DNA of 64,000 nucleotides from Hymenopus coronatus (taxonomy: Eukaryota > Arthropoda > Insecta > Mantodea > Hymenopodidae). Where the stretch lies: NCBI GenBank assembly GCA_030762935.1, contig CM060890.1, positions 66,714,765 to 66,778,764 on the forward strand, in the 5' to 3' direction. Position 1 is the stretch's first letter. Each line of letters begins with the position of its first letter. The translations under genes were made by a program, and so were the position numbers. The notes below the pieces were generated by a model, which did no database searches, was not told the origin of the DNA, and saw nothing but the letters and a program-made list of their open reading frames with translations. This document shows, piece by piece, positions 10,531-21,945 of the stretch.

Positions 10531-11044
10531 TCTCTATATGTATTATGTGCATACACATACTACGAAGAAGGTATTGTGTTGCACCCAAAAATTTGATACA
10601 GAGATTTCACCAGAAATACAGTTTTTAACTCATTGATTTCAAAAAAAGCCTTTTTAGAAACCTGTCCATGTGTGTGTATATGTGTGTCTGTGCGTATACA
10701 TGTGTTCAGCATAGCTCAAAAATGAAAAGTCGGTTATATACCAAACTTGGTATTTAAGTTAACTTCAAAGGGTATGACACAAAGATTTTCAAGAAAATAC
10801 CCCCACCCCCAACTATCCTTTACATGGAACATTTTTCGAAAATTTTGGTTTTCTCAAAAATGGCTCTTGATGTTTTTGATTAAAATAGATATTTTTATGA
10901 CAAACAAAATGTGTATCTTTAATTTTTTGGGAATGACCTCTGAAAACCTTTCATTGTGGATTACTTTTGTGTAACTGGCAAACTATAAGAGATACAAAAA
11001 CTTAGTACACAAAAATGTAGATCTCATTAAAACACACAATGTTG

Positions 11045-11121
<77 letters not shown>

Positions 11122-11475
11122 TGTAAAGTTAACCATTTTTTAAATATTCTGGATTATTGGTAGCAACTTAAACTTTGCTCAAACAAGAAGATATCTTTCT
11201 TTTTGTTTCTTGTTGTTTATTCCTGATAAGCAAAGAGAATGGAATTTCAGTTGTTTCACATAGTGACCTACTTTTAAAGGACTTCACTATTGCTTAGCCT
11301 ATATATTCCCTTATTTCCCTTCTACTTACAAGGAAGCAAGTAATAAAGACTAATCTGCTTCTGTTTATCTTGGTTAGCATGATGTAGATAAAACATTAAT
11401 CTTTTGAATAAAAGTTATATTTGCAGAACAGCTAGAGAAAGTCATATGAATGGAGCAAATAGATTTTTTACAGGG
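10531..11475 (+). repeat. 0.9-kb palindrome-ended repeat, copy 5
   Basis: Near-complete copy ending GTCATATGAATGGAGCAAAT. It contains an (AT)n tract at 11045-11071 followed by a long T tract to 11120. Confidence 0.9.
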
Positions 11476-11570
11476 GATCCTAAAATGTGTATTTCTGGTG
11501 AAATCTGTACCAAATTTTTGGGCGAGTGCAATACCTTCATCTCATGCTGTGTAAAGAAAGAAAGTAAAAA
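11476..11570 (-). repeat. 0.9-kb repeat, copy 6 (terminal fragment)
   Basis: Inverted palindrome-side end only: TTTCTGGTGAAATCTGTACC, then GTGCAATACCTTC and AAGAAAGTAAAA. Confidence 0.75.
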
Positions 11571-11940
11571 TAAGTTTCATTGGGGGGGGGGGGGAAGAAA
11601 GCAGAAGAAAAGGCAAGCAAAAAATTGGTATGGTATACTCTGTACTTAAAACAAATTAGAGCTTGGCTAATAATATGCTCATGAAGCACACCTATAAATT
11701 CACTGATGTTAAGGAAACATTTTAAGAATTTAATCAAAAACATAAACAATAACTCACTGCTGCTAAATTTAAAGCTAATGATTGAAGCAAATGTAAGGCA
11801 TCTTGGAATATTACAAAACTGAAATAACTTTAAAAGGGACATGGTTATATATATCTCAGCTAATATACATATTGAGTTTCTATTTTGAAACATATAACAT
11901 CCATCCAACACAATTAGCTTACAAATAGGAAGGCTAGTGG

Positions 11941-12528
11941 AAAAATCTAATGTGTTCCTTTCACATGACTTTCTCTACATCTCTGCAACAAATTATTGTT
12001 AAAAAGCTTATGCTTTTATTCACTTCATGGTAATTGAGAAAAAATTAGCAGAATTAGTCTTATTACTTGCTTCCTTATAAGTAGGAGCGAAATAAGGGAG
12101 TACCATAGGTTAAAGTGATAGTCAAAAGCTGGTTGCTATGTTCCTTTGTTTGTATGGACCGGAGTTGACAAATTCCTGTATGAGAAAAGCATAGTTTTTC
12201 ACAGCTGAAACCAGAAACAAGAAATATCTCAACGATCAACTTACGAAAAAAATGTATACAACAAAAATTGTGTGTTTTAACATGCTCTATATTTTTTGTG
12301 TTGTAAGTTTTTGTCCATCTCTTATAGTTTAGCAGTTATGCTAAATTTTGTAAAATTTATCCAGAGTAAAGTAGTTTTCAGAGGCTATTCCCAGAAAATT
12401 CAAGATATACATTTTATTTGTCAGGTAAATATCTTTGATACAAAATTTTAATCAAAATCGTTAGAGCCATTTTTAAGAAAATCAATTTTTTTTTAAAAAA
12501 TTTCCATGTAAAGGGTAGTTTGGGGTGT

Positions 12529-12577
<49 letters not shown>

Positions 12578-12862
12578 CCTTCACAAAATCTTCGTGTCGC
12601 ATCCCTGGAAGATACTAAACATAAATACCAACTTTGGTATTTTACAGACTTTTCATTTTTGAGCTATCATGTTCACAGACACACGGACACTCCCACACAC
12701 ATGGACCTTTTTCTGAAAATACCTCTTTTTTTTTTTTTTCTTTTATACAGGGGGGCCCTAAAACACATATTTCTGGTGAAATCTTGGTATCAAATTTTTG
12801 GGTGGGGTGCAATACTCTCTCTATACACTATGTACATAGTACGTATAGAGAAAGTAAAAATG
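11941..12862 (-). repeat. 0.9-kb palindrome-ended repeat, copy 7
   Basis: Complete inverted copy from AATCTAATGTGTTCCTTTCA to the palindrome near 12825-12855. A pure T tract (12529-12577) interrupts it. Confidence 0.92.
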
Positions 12863-12879
12863 TGTCCTTATGCAAGCAC

Positions 12880-13350
12880 TCTTTGTTGGTCCTTTATAAC
12901 TCCAGAAAATATCTGCACTCCCATCAGGAAATTTAATGATTCTAAAGCAGAGCATTTTTATGGCTTCTCAAATTTTGTTATTAAACATATAGCTGAAGAA
13001 ATTAATATCAATTGCTAATATTAGAACAAGGTATATTTCCAAACTGCAAAACTATCAATAATACTTCATATTTTTAAGAAAGATGACAAAACTAGCCCAA
13101 ATAATTACAGGTCCCTATCACTATTGCCAGACTTTTCCAAATTAATTGAATGCAAGCAACTCCCCAGCTATTTTGAAAATAATTGTACTAAAGTTCTCTC
13201 AAATTGCTAAAAAGCATGACAAGCTAAAACGGACTCATAATGTGGGAAAACATATTAATATGGAAACATAAAGGCTCTTAATAAACTTGCAACTAAATGT
13301 GAAAGTGTTAAAAAACCAACTCCATAATATGAATGTCACTGTTGATAAAT
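12880..13350 (+). pseudogene. LINE reverse-transcriptase relic
   Basis: Two adjoining frames give FYGFSNFVIKHIAEEINI and, further on, KDDKTSPNNYRSLSLLPDFS followed by KLIECKQLPSYFENN. This is the N-terminal part of a non-LTR RT (the usual pattern is ...FKKGD...NYRPISLLP.FSKL.E). The reading frame changes near 13070 and stops follow. The closest clade I would guess is Jockey/CR1-like. The 5' and 3' ends are missing. Confidence 0.75.
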
Positions 13351-13351
13351 T

Positions 13352-13728
13352 CCTCTAAAAATCAATCAGTATATACATTTTATTCATGTAAATATGTATA
13401 AAAAATAGTGTTTTAATCAAAATCATTGTAATAATTTTGAGAAAATAAACAAGTTTGAAAACAATACCATGTAAAGGTTAGCTGGCGATGGGGGAATTTT
13501 CATGAAAAACTTTTTCATATCTTAAAAAGATTCCAAACATAAATACCAAAGTAAAGTGTTTATCTAATTTTCTGTTTACAAACAACCACACTTACACAGA
13601 ACTTTTTTTTTTTTTTACATTTTGCAGTCCTCAAAACATGTATTTCTGGTGAAATCTCAGTGTCAAATTTTTGTGTGGAATGCAATGCCTTCTCTACCAT
13701 CTTTTGCAGGTGGTAGAGAAAGTAAGAA
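13352..13728 (-). repeat. 0.9-kb repeat, copy 8 (fragment)
   Basis: Inverted palindrome-side part with TTTTAATCAAAATCATTG, CATGTATTTCTGGTGAAATC and a degenerate palindrome around 13693-13725. Confidence 0.82.
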
Positions 13729-15536
13729 TAGTACTTGGGGTTATATTGGTGTGAAATGTCTAAGCTGCCAAAGTTAGAATGGCCAGCAAACTGGCTCTTG
13801 ATAATATAAATAAGGACAGAGTTCAAATTTATGTGAATATTAAGAAGTATAATTTGAATTACTTGCACTATAAAATGAATGAGAATTTATTTTGAAACAC
13901 ATTACAATAGTTGACAGCTGCCAAACTTATTGACCTGGTTTCAAACCAGAGGTAGTGTTAACTATGAAATAAATAACCAGGACCAAATAAAATGTTTGAT
14001 TGCATTTCTTTGACTTCAAGTTAGAGTTACAGATTCAATTGAAGAAAACTTTTCATTTATAGGTGAAATCTCGTATAATTCTTTATTACTTTTACCTCCC
14101 ATAACCAACTATCTTTAATGACTCATCTGCATCTATAATTTGAGTCGCATTAATAGGAAATTCACCTGCAATGCCATAGTAGTAAAATCGGGTGTTAAAC
14201 ACTATAAAAGAATAATAGGAATGTTGTATAAAAGATGTTTTGTTTCATTCATTTAGCAAAATCAGACTTAAAGTTTTACCCAGATACACAAGATCAAGAC
14301 TTCAGCATGCCTTTTAGTAACTCATTGTGCCATTAATGAAAAGGGAAAATTATTTTAAAAATTGTTTGTTGTTGATTCAGAAGTTTCAATAAATTCAGAT
14401 ATCCAGGGTAATTTAAGTTATTTAAATACACTTCCGGGTATTTAACAATATTTATGGTATCTGTTGGTGATAGCATGATAATACTTGCATGTCAAATGAT
14501 CCAAATTCTCTACTATTTCACAAATAATGGTAAAATTTCCATTGGCATTAGAATCGAGGGAGTGTAGAAGATAAGCAGGTGTTAGATGAACTGTTCCTAT
14601 TCACAGTTATGGCATTTAAAATAAATTTAAGTCTATTTAAAATCTGAATATTTTCCTACTAGGATAATAATCACAGCTATGCTCTTTAGTTATATTTGTA
14701 TTACATTGTCAGGCTAAATTTGTGTCATAGATCTTTGTCACAGTTATAAATTAATTTGGAGAGTTCTTTTGTTCTTGACACAAAAATTATGAGATGAGCT
14801 GTTAATGTCAAATTGAAAAGAAAAAGAAAAGAAAACCTATTCAAATGTAAACAAAAAGTGGCACTGTTATGTATAAGAAAATGGGATAAGAGTTTGCAAA
14901 GCTTTTTAATCCTTACACTGCATTATTCTGATTTTGCCTCGATTTTTTTTTTTTTTTCTCCTCCTCTGTGTCATGGTTTAGTGTGTATCAATTTTTTCAG
15001 TTGATTTTCTTTCTTTCATTCATTTTGATGCATTAACTTATATTAGTTCAAAATAAATTCTACATTGAATATTCATTTTTATCATATTATCAACCCTTTA
15101 GTATGTTATTTTTAATTTCACATTAATTGTATTTCAAAAGACATCACCTTTTTATCAAAATTAATTTAAATGATAATGCTTTCAGATTTCAAAATGCTAA
15201 AAAACACCACTCCTGTCACATGTAACCACCCGTTTTATTAATCATGATCAAAAGTGTCTTTTATTACAGTAAGAACATTTGTCCTCGTTTCCTTATAAAA
15301 CGTTCTATACTACTTAACTGTAATAAGGTGGAAGTGTTGTACTTAATTTTAAAATTCAGTATCAAGAATTTGCTAGAAATGTGTAGAAATTCCCTGAATA
15401 CCCAACCCCTATCAAAAAAAATCCTGTTCCTCTCCCCCTCCAAAAAAAAAATCAGGAAAATATTGCTTGAGACAGTGAATATTCTTTCTATTTAGAATGA
15501 GATTGTAGAATTTGATGTAACTAATAAACCATGATA
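13729..15536. other. Mostly unannotated; SINE family I tail at 14119-14209
   Basis: The only recognised item is a diverged SINE family I tail (CATAGTAGTAAAATCGGGTG then TTAAACACTA). The rest, including short ORFs at 14813 and 15244, shows no family resemblance. Confidence 0.5.
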
Positions 15537-16745
15537 CGAGGGTGGTCTGAAAAGTTCTAGGCCTCACCCAGAGATCGCGGCACTACTTGCATGATTTTTT
15601 TCCTTACGTTGGTGCACGTGTTAATAGACCGTATGTAAAATTACAAGTCATTCCAGGCAATAGTTGACTGTAGGCAGTTGAAGCAGTGGAAGTGAGCATT
15701 GCTTTGAAAATGGAGAAATTTGAGTATCTTCTGTGATAAAATTCTTTGTAAAAGAAAGTTTAACACCTACAGAAATTCATTTGCAGATTGTAAATGTGTA
15801 TGGTGAATCTTCACCTTCAGTTTCAACTGTGAAGAAATGGGTGGCCAATTTTAAGCATGGCCATGAAAGTGTTCAAGACGATCCACGCGAAGAACGTCCA
15901 AAAACTGTAACCCACTGGAAATCATCGAGATGATTTTGAAAGATCGGTGTACAAAGGTGCATGTAATTGCTAATGCTCTTGGAATTTCAAAGGAACGTAT
16001 TGGTCACATCTTGCATCAGGAATTAAACATGAAAAAGCTTTGCGCAAAATGGGTGCCATGTATCCTCACTGAGGAAAACAAATGCATTCGCACAACACTT
16101 TCTGAAAAGTGCTTGGAGCTTTTCTGAAGAACAAAAGTGACTTTTTGCACCGATATGTCACAATAGATGAAATATGGATTCACCACTACACACCTGAATC
16201 CAAGCAGCAGTTGAGGCAATGGGCAAAGCTGGTTCTTCAACTTCAAAGAAGGTGAGGATAGTGCCATCGGCAGGAAAGATCATGGCGTCAGTTTTTTGGG
16301 ACGCCAAAGGAATTTTGTTGATTGACTATCTCGAAAAAGGTAAAACCATTACTGGAGAATACTACTCTCAACTTCTAACCAAACTGAATGCAAGCATTCG
16401 TGAAAACAGACCCGGGTTAAAAAAGAAAAAAACATTTTTCCATCAGACAGTACACCTGCCCACAAAAGTGTTTTGGCAATGGGGAAATTGAGAGATCTGT
16501 ACCATGATGCTGGAACATCCACCCTATTACCTTGATTTGGATCCCTTGGACTTCCATCTGTTACCAGAACTGAAGAAATTCCTCACTGGTAGACATTTTT
16601 TGTCCAATGAAGAAGTAATTGAGGCTGTGAATGGGTACTTTGAAGCACTTCCAGAGGAACACTACAGAGAGGGGATAGTGGCATTGAAACACAACTGGAC
16701 AAAATGTAGACAGAAACTTACTACACCAAAATGCAGAGTTCATTG
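15537..16745 (+). mobile_element. Mariner transposon, decayed, right end lost
   Basis: A TA (15535-15536) precedes a mariner-type terminal repeat CGAGGGTGGTCTGAAAAGTT. The transposase follows in pieces. I cannot find the matching right inverted repeat; sequence after 16745 is unrelated and leads into a 0.9-kb repeat at 16955. Confidence 0.9.
15712..16743 (+). pseudogene. Mariner transposase, multiple frameshifts
   Basis: Pieces in order: MEKFEYLL then stop; IKFFVKESLTPTEIHLQIVN and VSTVKKWVANFK (paired HTH); DRCTKVHVIANALGISKERI; LCAKWVPCILTEENK; VTIDEIWIHHYTPESKQQ with the first catalytic Asp; IMASVFWDAKGILLIDYLEK; then HQTVHLPTK where HDNAPAH should be, so the second Asp is lost; HPPYYLDLDPLDFHLLPEL keeps the third Asp. 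The length (~345 codons) fits mariner (DD34D). At least four frameshifts or stops make it inactive. Confidence 0.92.
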
Positions 16746-16954
16746 ATATATACTGTTTCCGAAATATTCACTGTTTAATTTTTTCTAGGTGAAATTTTCA
16801 TCATCAAAGCTGCATCTCTAAAGCATTTTGCATTTCCTGCAAAAATAACAGCAAAAAATGAATGATATGAAGTCCTCCGCCGTTTGTAACCTCTCTTTAT
16901 CTTCCATGGTCTCTTGGAGGTCTTGACTAGAGAAAAACTGGTGGTGTTAACTAG

Positions 16955-17742
16955 TTTTACTTTCTCTATGCATACTATGTACATAGTGTATAGAGAAGGT
17001 ATTGCATTGTACCCAAAAATTTGATACCGAAATTTCACCGGAATGTTTTGACATGTAGACATGTTTTGAGACCACCTGAATCCAAGAAAAGCATTTTTAG
17101 AAAAATGGCCGTGTGTCTGTCTGATTTTCAAGAAAATCCCCCCACTCCTAACTACCTTTCACATGGAAAAATTTTCGAAAATTTTGATTTTCTAAAAAAA
17201 TGGCTCTTAACGATTTTGATTAAAATATCATATATTAAAGATATATACTTGACAAATAGTATGCATACCTTGAATTTTCTGGGAATAGCCTCTGAAGACT
17301 ACTTTATTCTGTATGAATTTTACGGAATTTTGTGTAACTACTAAACCATAAGAAATAGACAAAAACTTCTCACACAAAAAATGTAGAGCACATTAAAACA
17401 CAATTTATGTTATATACATTTTTTTCGTGGAGTTGATCGTTTTTTTTTTTTTAGATATTCCTTGTTGTTTGTTTCAGCCTTAAAAAACATACTTTTCTCA
17501 TACAAGAATTTGTCAACTCCTGTCCATGCAAACAAAGGAACTTCAGTCACATAGCAATCATCTTTTGCTATCACTTTAACCTTTGTTACTCCCTTATTTT
17601 GCTTCTACTTACAGGGAAGCAGGTAATAAGACTATTTCTGTTATTTTTTTCTAACTTAGCATGAAGTAAATAGAAGCATAAACTTTTTAACAAAAATTTG
17701 TTGCAGAAATATAGAGAAAGTCATGTTACATCAGATTTTTTA
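16955..17742 (+). repeat. 0.9-kb palindrome-ended repeat, copy 9
   Basis: Shows the best-preserved terminal palindrome (TATGCATACTATGTACATAG then TGTATAGAGAAGG) and ends GTCATGTTACATCAGATTTT. Confidence 0.93.
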
Positions 17743-18416
17743 ATGTGAAGTTCTTGTTTGTTTTTGCCATGAAACACGCACATAATTCCAGGTAAATGGA
17801 CTTGGTGGGTAAGGATGGTTAAAAATAATGCCTCACCAGAGGAATCAAATCCTAGATCTCAAGGTAAAAAGTTAGAATACTCACCACCCACCACAAAGGC
17901 AGACTTAATTCATGTTGCATATGCAACCAAATCTATATAGATTAATTTGAAACTATTTAGTAAAAAATTTGTTGTGCTGTTATTTGAAAAGAATTTCTCT
18001 TCATTTGAACATTACAGTAAATAAGGGACTATGGATAGAGGAAGTCTTGTGGGTATAACATATCAGATTGCTTTACATATTTGTATTTAGTTATTGTTTT
18101 TACTATCCCATTCAGTTTCATGCTCTCTGTCTTTCATGGTTTTATTACCAGTTGCTTCCAATGAGCACATTGTGACTTATTTATTAAATTACTTGTGATT
18201 GTAAGGTTGTTAGGACAGTATGTATACTATAAATTAAGTGTTCATCATTTACTTCACTTTGATTATCTACTTAAGACATTCCCTAAGTAATTTAAATGTA
18301 AATGTGTTACAATTGACTCAAATGAATACTTTTGAATTTCAACATTAGTGATACTCCACCATTGTCAACATTAATTATAAGCACCAAAATTTAATTTAAT
18401 TTTTATTTGTTTGCAG
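17743..18416. other. Upstream of the TPR gene's coding exons
   Basis: AT-rich sequence ending in the 3' splice site at 18416. A weak tRNA-like patch on the minus strand near 17840-17900 is too degraded to call. No promoter is recognised. Confidence 0.4.
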
Positions 18417-19442
18417 TTTTGGACAGCCCCTGAAACTGCACTTAAACAAATAATTGTAATAAAGATGGCCTCTGCAGAGCTACATTTGGCAGCAAGACCT
18501 GAAGAAAATGATAATGTTATCAATCAATCGTCTGTTGATATAACATATGTTGAAGATGCGCTAAAAGCACTAACTATACAAAAAGATTCAGGTGAAGTCA
18601 GCTCAGATATATTGCAACATTCAAATGGCAGCAGATGTGGACAAACATCTAAAGATAATACTGAAGCCCAAATCATTTCCTCAGAGCTTAAAGAAAAAAA
18701 TTTAAGCAAAAACAGTCAGGAATGCATCTATGAAGGGAAAGGAATAGGTATCAAAACAGAAAAAAATTATGTAGTAGGTGAAAAAATAGATAAACAAAAT
18801 ATCATAACAGTAGAAAAAGAAGACAGTAATGAGAGCCAGGGTTTGTATGAAAATTCAACATTTGAGGAAACGAAGCATCAGAATAATAGTTGTATGCAAG
18901 TTACAAACACTGAAAAAGAGCTGTTAAAGGAAGAACTTAAACTTCTGCAGTGTCCTTTCACATGGAACTTGAACTTCAAAAATACAAGAACTACAACAGA
19001 AGGAATGATTGCTAAATGTAATGATAAACTTGGTGTACTTAAAGAAGAAGAAAATGATGATGAAGATGATTGTGAGGAGGTTGATGAAGAAGGAAATTTT
19101 AAGTGGCGTAGGTTTAATCTCACTCTAATATTGTGTCATGAACACTACGTCAATGGGAGCTCTTCAGAGGCACTAGAAAAACTCGAAGAATGTGAAAATT
19201 TGATTAACAAATGCCAATTAAGTCAGAAGCCAAGTATTTTTTTCAAAAGTGTTACGGATGCACTATTGCATGTTGTAGATGCAAGTAAATGTCATCTCTT
19301 CGTTTCATTAAACATGTTAAATGATGCAGTTAAACTTAAGCACAGTATTTCCAGGTATGAGGATATGAACAGGCAGAACATGGCAGCTATTTTTGGCATT
19401 CAGTCAAGCATGCTAATGGAATATGGCTATGAGGGAACGAAG
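18417..19442 (+). CDS. TPR protein (IFIT-like), first coding exon
   Basis: First coding exon of the only convincing host gene. A 3' splice site (pyrimidine stretch then TTTGCAG) ends at 18416, so 18417-18464 is probably 5'UTR; I start at ATG 18465 (AAAGATGG context), although the frame is open back to 18417. The exon ends at 19442 before GTAGGG, phase 0, giving residues 1-326. Residues 1 to about 190 are polar and low-complexity with no domain I recognise. About 193-210 is very acidic (Glu/Asp run after VLKEEEN). From about 215, amphipathic helices follow, including ALEKLEECENLINKC and HLFVSLNMLNDAVKL, with TPR-like spacing. Continuing into the next exon, EYGYEGTK plus AALEYAKKAVNLDGNEAEW resembles the helix-turn-helix units of IFIT proteins (known in vertebrates as RNA-binding TPR proteins). 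The IFIT resemblance is my reading of the repeat layout; orthology is not established. An upstream noncoding exon is expected but not found. Confidence 0.85.
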
Positions 19443-20386
19443 GTAGGGTTTGCGATCAATTTTTCCATGTACATAACCTTTAGTCATTAAAAATGCATGT
19501 AAACTCAACACTATTAACATCTATATTTTACAAATTATAAACCTTTATAGAGTTGCATTTCTTCTAACCTATTATAATTAATACCAGATGCTATATATAG
19601 GGTCGTGGCCTTTCAACATTGGGCGAGTGAACTGAGAGTCGCTGGGAATGTTGTGCCAGTAGAGGTGTACTATATTCCTTACCTTATAATAAAGGCTGGA
19701 AACGACCTTCTGCTCTCAAACAGACTGATAATTTTTTTACAATTTTATATATATATTCGCTCTCAAATACTGCTAATTTTAAAATTTCCTTATACAACTC
19801 GTACAACATTATAAACTGCATAACATCATTATTCCCATTTACACTGTCCACCTTCCACAGTTATTTTGTCTCACCATAGTCATGTATTTGTCAAATTCTT
19901 TAAATTTTTAATTTGTTAAAATTTCAATTTTACTGTACCTATTTAGTTTGATAAGTTTTTCCACTGTGCAAAAGAATTTGTTTCCTTCAAAATTTGGTCT
20001 GTTTATATTCCAAAATACCATCTACTTCCTCACTTTGAGCATTTTCTCCCTACATCATTCCTTATCCTCTTCCCATCTTGTAACAAATTTCAGTATATTT
20101 TTCTCTTTTCCAGTCATCTTTCAATGATTTGTATAATTTTGGTGAATGTTACACAACAGAGTAGGCCATAACTCCTGCTTTAGGTTTCCTAATTTTTGTT
20201 TTTCTCTGTTTACAAAACCCACCTTTTCTTTCCCTACAAACTATGTTAATCCCAAGCCAACTTTCTGTAGAATATTTTGGATTTTACATATCTTAGACTT
20301 CTTTCACTTTAATGCTTACTTGTGTGTGATAATAATGCCCTCATCTAATTTCCACGTTCTGTAACAATATTGTAGTACTCATTCCA
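19443..20386. other. Intron sequence without recognised features
   Basis: Left part of intron 1. It is AT/T-rich, with no transposon domain or SINE recognised. Confidence 0.5.
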
Positions 20387-20388
20387 TT

Positions 20389-20765
20389 ATGAGGGGCATT
20401 CAATATGTCCTTAGAAAATCCAAGAAATTACACTCGTAGCATCAAAAAAAGTTTGTATTTAGTAACCATCGTCTCTTACTAGATGGGATTTGGTAGTGTT
20501 TAACGCCCGCTTTAACTACTTATGGCACCGCAGGCGGTGATGCTGATGATACAGGAATGATGATGGAGCACCGGTGGAATGCTATGGCGAGGGAAACCGG
20601 AGTACCCGGAGAAAACCCACCCCAGTGCCGCTTTGTCCACCACAAATCTCACATGCAGTCGCTTGGGATCGAACCCCGGCCGTCTAGGTGAGAGGCAAGT
20701 GGTCTAACCACTCGGCCACGGCAAACTACTAGATGGCAGTTGAGTTTCAGCTATATCCATCACAT
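20389..20765 (+). mobile_element. Mariner-type terminal fragment carrying a SINE
   Basis: GAGGGGCATTCAATATGTCC at 20390 looks like the outer end of a mariner-like TIR, and sequence to about 20765 continues it apart from the SINE. No transposase can be read, so it is a one-ended fragment. Confidence 0.45.
20487..20726 (-). repeat. tRNA-derived SINE (family I) with 10-bp target-site duplication
   Basis: Inverted relative to the copy at 1094: tail TTTAACGCCCGCTTTAACTA, body GGAGAAAACCCACC, B box GGGATCGAACCCC and A box TGGTCTAACCACTCGGCCAC. It is flanked on both sides by TACTAGATGG (20477-20486 and 20727-20736), a clean target-site duplication. Confidence 0.92.
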
Positions 20766-20960
20766 GGTTTTTTTTTAGGATGATATCCATGTTTTCATGC
20801 ATTTCTTCCATATTTACGTCATAAGCCACTGGTACCGAAGGGCAAATATTACCGTTGTGTAGCAATGTACCTTTTAGACTTGACTTTGAAGAGTTGATAA
20901 ATAAGCGCCACTCATCAGGAATATGTTCTCTGCCTAGCTGATGCATAAGTTCCCTCACAT
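20766..20960 (-). pseudogene. Fragment of an uncharacterised transposon-associated protein
   Basis: Minus-strand translation gives HIPDEWRLFINSSKSSLKGT, LLHNGNICPSVPVAYDVNME and MHENMDIIL. I know this pattern (EWRLFIDSSK.SLK.VLLHNGN..PS.P.AHS..MKE.Y) from a very common uncharacterised protein family that behaves like a mobile gene in invertebrate genomes. Only about 65 residues remain; both ends are truncated. Confidence 0.6.
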
Positions 20961-21104
20961 TATTACAAAGAACAAAATCATCCTTTTTAGAAAAATATGT
21001 TCATAAGCCTAGTTCACCAGTAGTATAGAACTTGTTCAATTAAACAGAATAAAGCTTAAGCTAATTATTGACATTTTCTTTAACGTGAATTTATTGCTTT
21101 TCAG

Positions 21105-21409
21105 GCAGCATTGGAATATGCCAAAAAAGCAGTTAATTTAGATGGCAATGAAGCAGAATGGCATTTCATTTATGGTAAAGCTCTTGGTCGCATTAGGCGT
21201 GTTGAAAACTTCACAGAAATACCTTCCCAAGAGGAACTTTCAGCATTGGAGCAGTCATTAAGAACTTCAAAAACTGCACCACGCATTGTTTTTCTGGCAC
21301 AAGCCTATAGAGAAGCAGCATCAAAAGCTTTTGGGAAGAACAGGAACAACGTTGATTCTCTTAAAGATATACTGACTAAAATGAATGAAAAATCATATCA
21401 GCTTTATAG
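21105..21409 (+). CDS. TPR protein (IFIT-like), second coding exon
   Basis: Acceptor TTGCTTTTCAG ends at 21104 and donor GTAAGA starts at 21410. The 305-nt exon enters in phase 0 and leaves two bases (AG) of an arginine codon that the next exon completes. It encodes residues 327-428. It opens with a clear TPR (ALEYAKKAVNLDGNEAEWHF, then YGKALGRIRRV), followed by a loop and a second helical pair (SALEQSLRTSK, IVFLAQAYREAASKAF) and KDILTKMNEKSYQLYR, whose end pairs with the start of the following exon as another TPR. The frame is open throughout, in contrast to the decayed transposon ORFs nearby. The preceding intron (19443-21104) contains a SINE and a transposon relic. Confidence 0.88.
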
Positions 21410-21794
21410 GTAAGAATGCCCAGAATTGTCCAGTTTGCTTTGCAGCAGTTTTCTGTGAATATTTATACAATAGAGTGAGCTATGTGTGCTTAACCATCCA
21501 ATTATGATAATTAAATTTTGTGAGTACTTTAGCCTTTGACACTCAGGAATGCCAGTATTTCTTAGAATAATAAGACATTCTTTGCCAAAAGTGTTGCCTA
21601 GTCATAATCAAATTAGATGGGAGATCAAACTGCCGAAAGATGTGATGATTGCTTACCACATCAATGAATGTTGAACTATTAAATGTTAAAAAAATTTACT
21701 TTCTCTACCTCTTTACTAGATAGAGTAGAGAAAATATTGTATTGCACCTAGAAATTCTATATTATGATTACAGTGAAAAAAGAAAAACTTGGAA

Positions 21795-21945
21795 ATATGT
21801 GATGTGTTTTATTCTCATTAGGTGGATTTGTGGTTCAAATCCCAGGTATACCATTGAATTTTTCAGTCTGACTCTATCTGTCCAACTCCTGTCCCACGCA
21901 CGGCTTGTGTGAAGAAAAAAAACAAGTGACCATAATAGTTGGCTA
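21795..21945 (+). repeat. SINE family II, left unit of a split dimer
   Basis: B box GTGGTTCAAATCCC, CATTGAATTTTTCAGTCTGA, CCAACTCCTGTCCCACGCAC and GGCTTGTGTGAA blocks. It ends in ACCATAATAGTTGGCTA (21929-21945), which recurs exactly at 24508-24524 after a LINE insertion. Confidence 0.85.

Noticed and set aside
12414..13018. ORFs starting in poly-K or poly-F
   Set aside because: They arise from the long T tract (12529-12577); only the 3' part, which belongs to the LINE relic, has meaning.
18411..18464. Start of the TPR protein upstream of ATG 18465
   Set aside because: The upstream bases include the splice acceptor; the frame has no ATG before 18465, so it is treated as 5'UTR, although a coding upstream exon cannot be fully ruled out.
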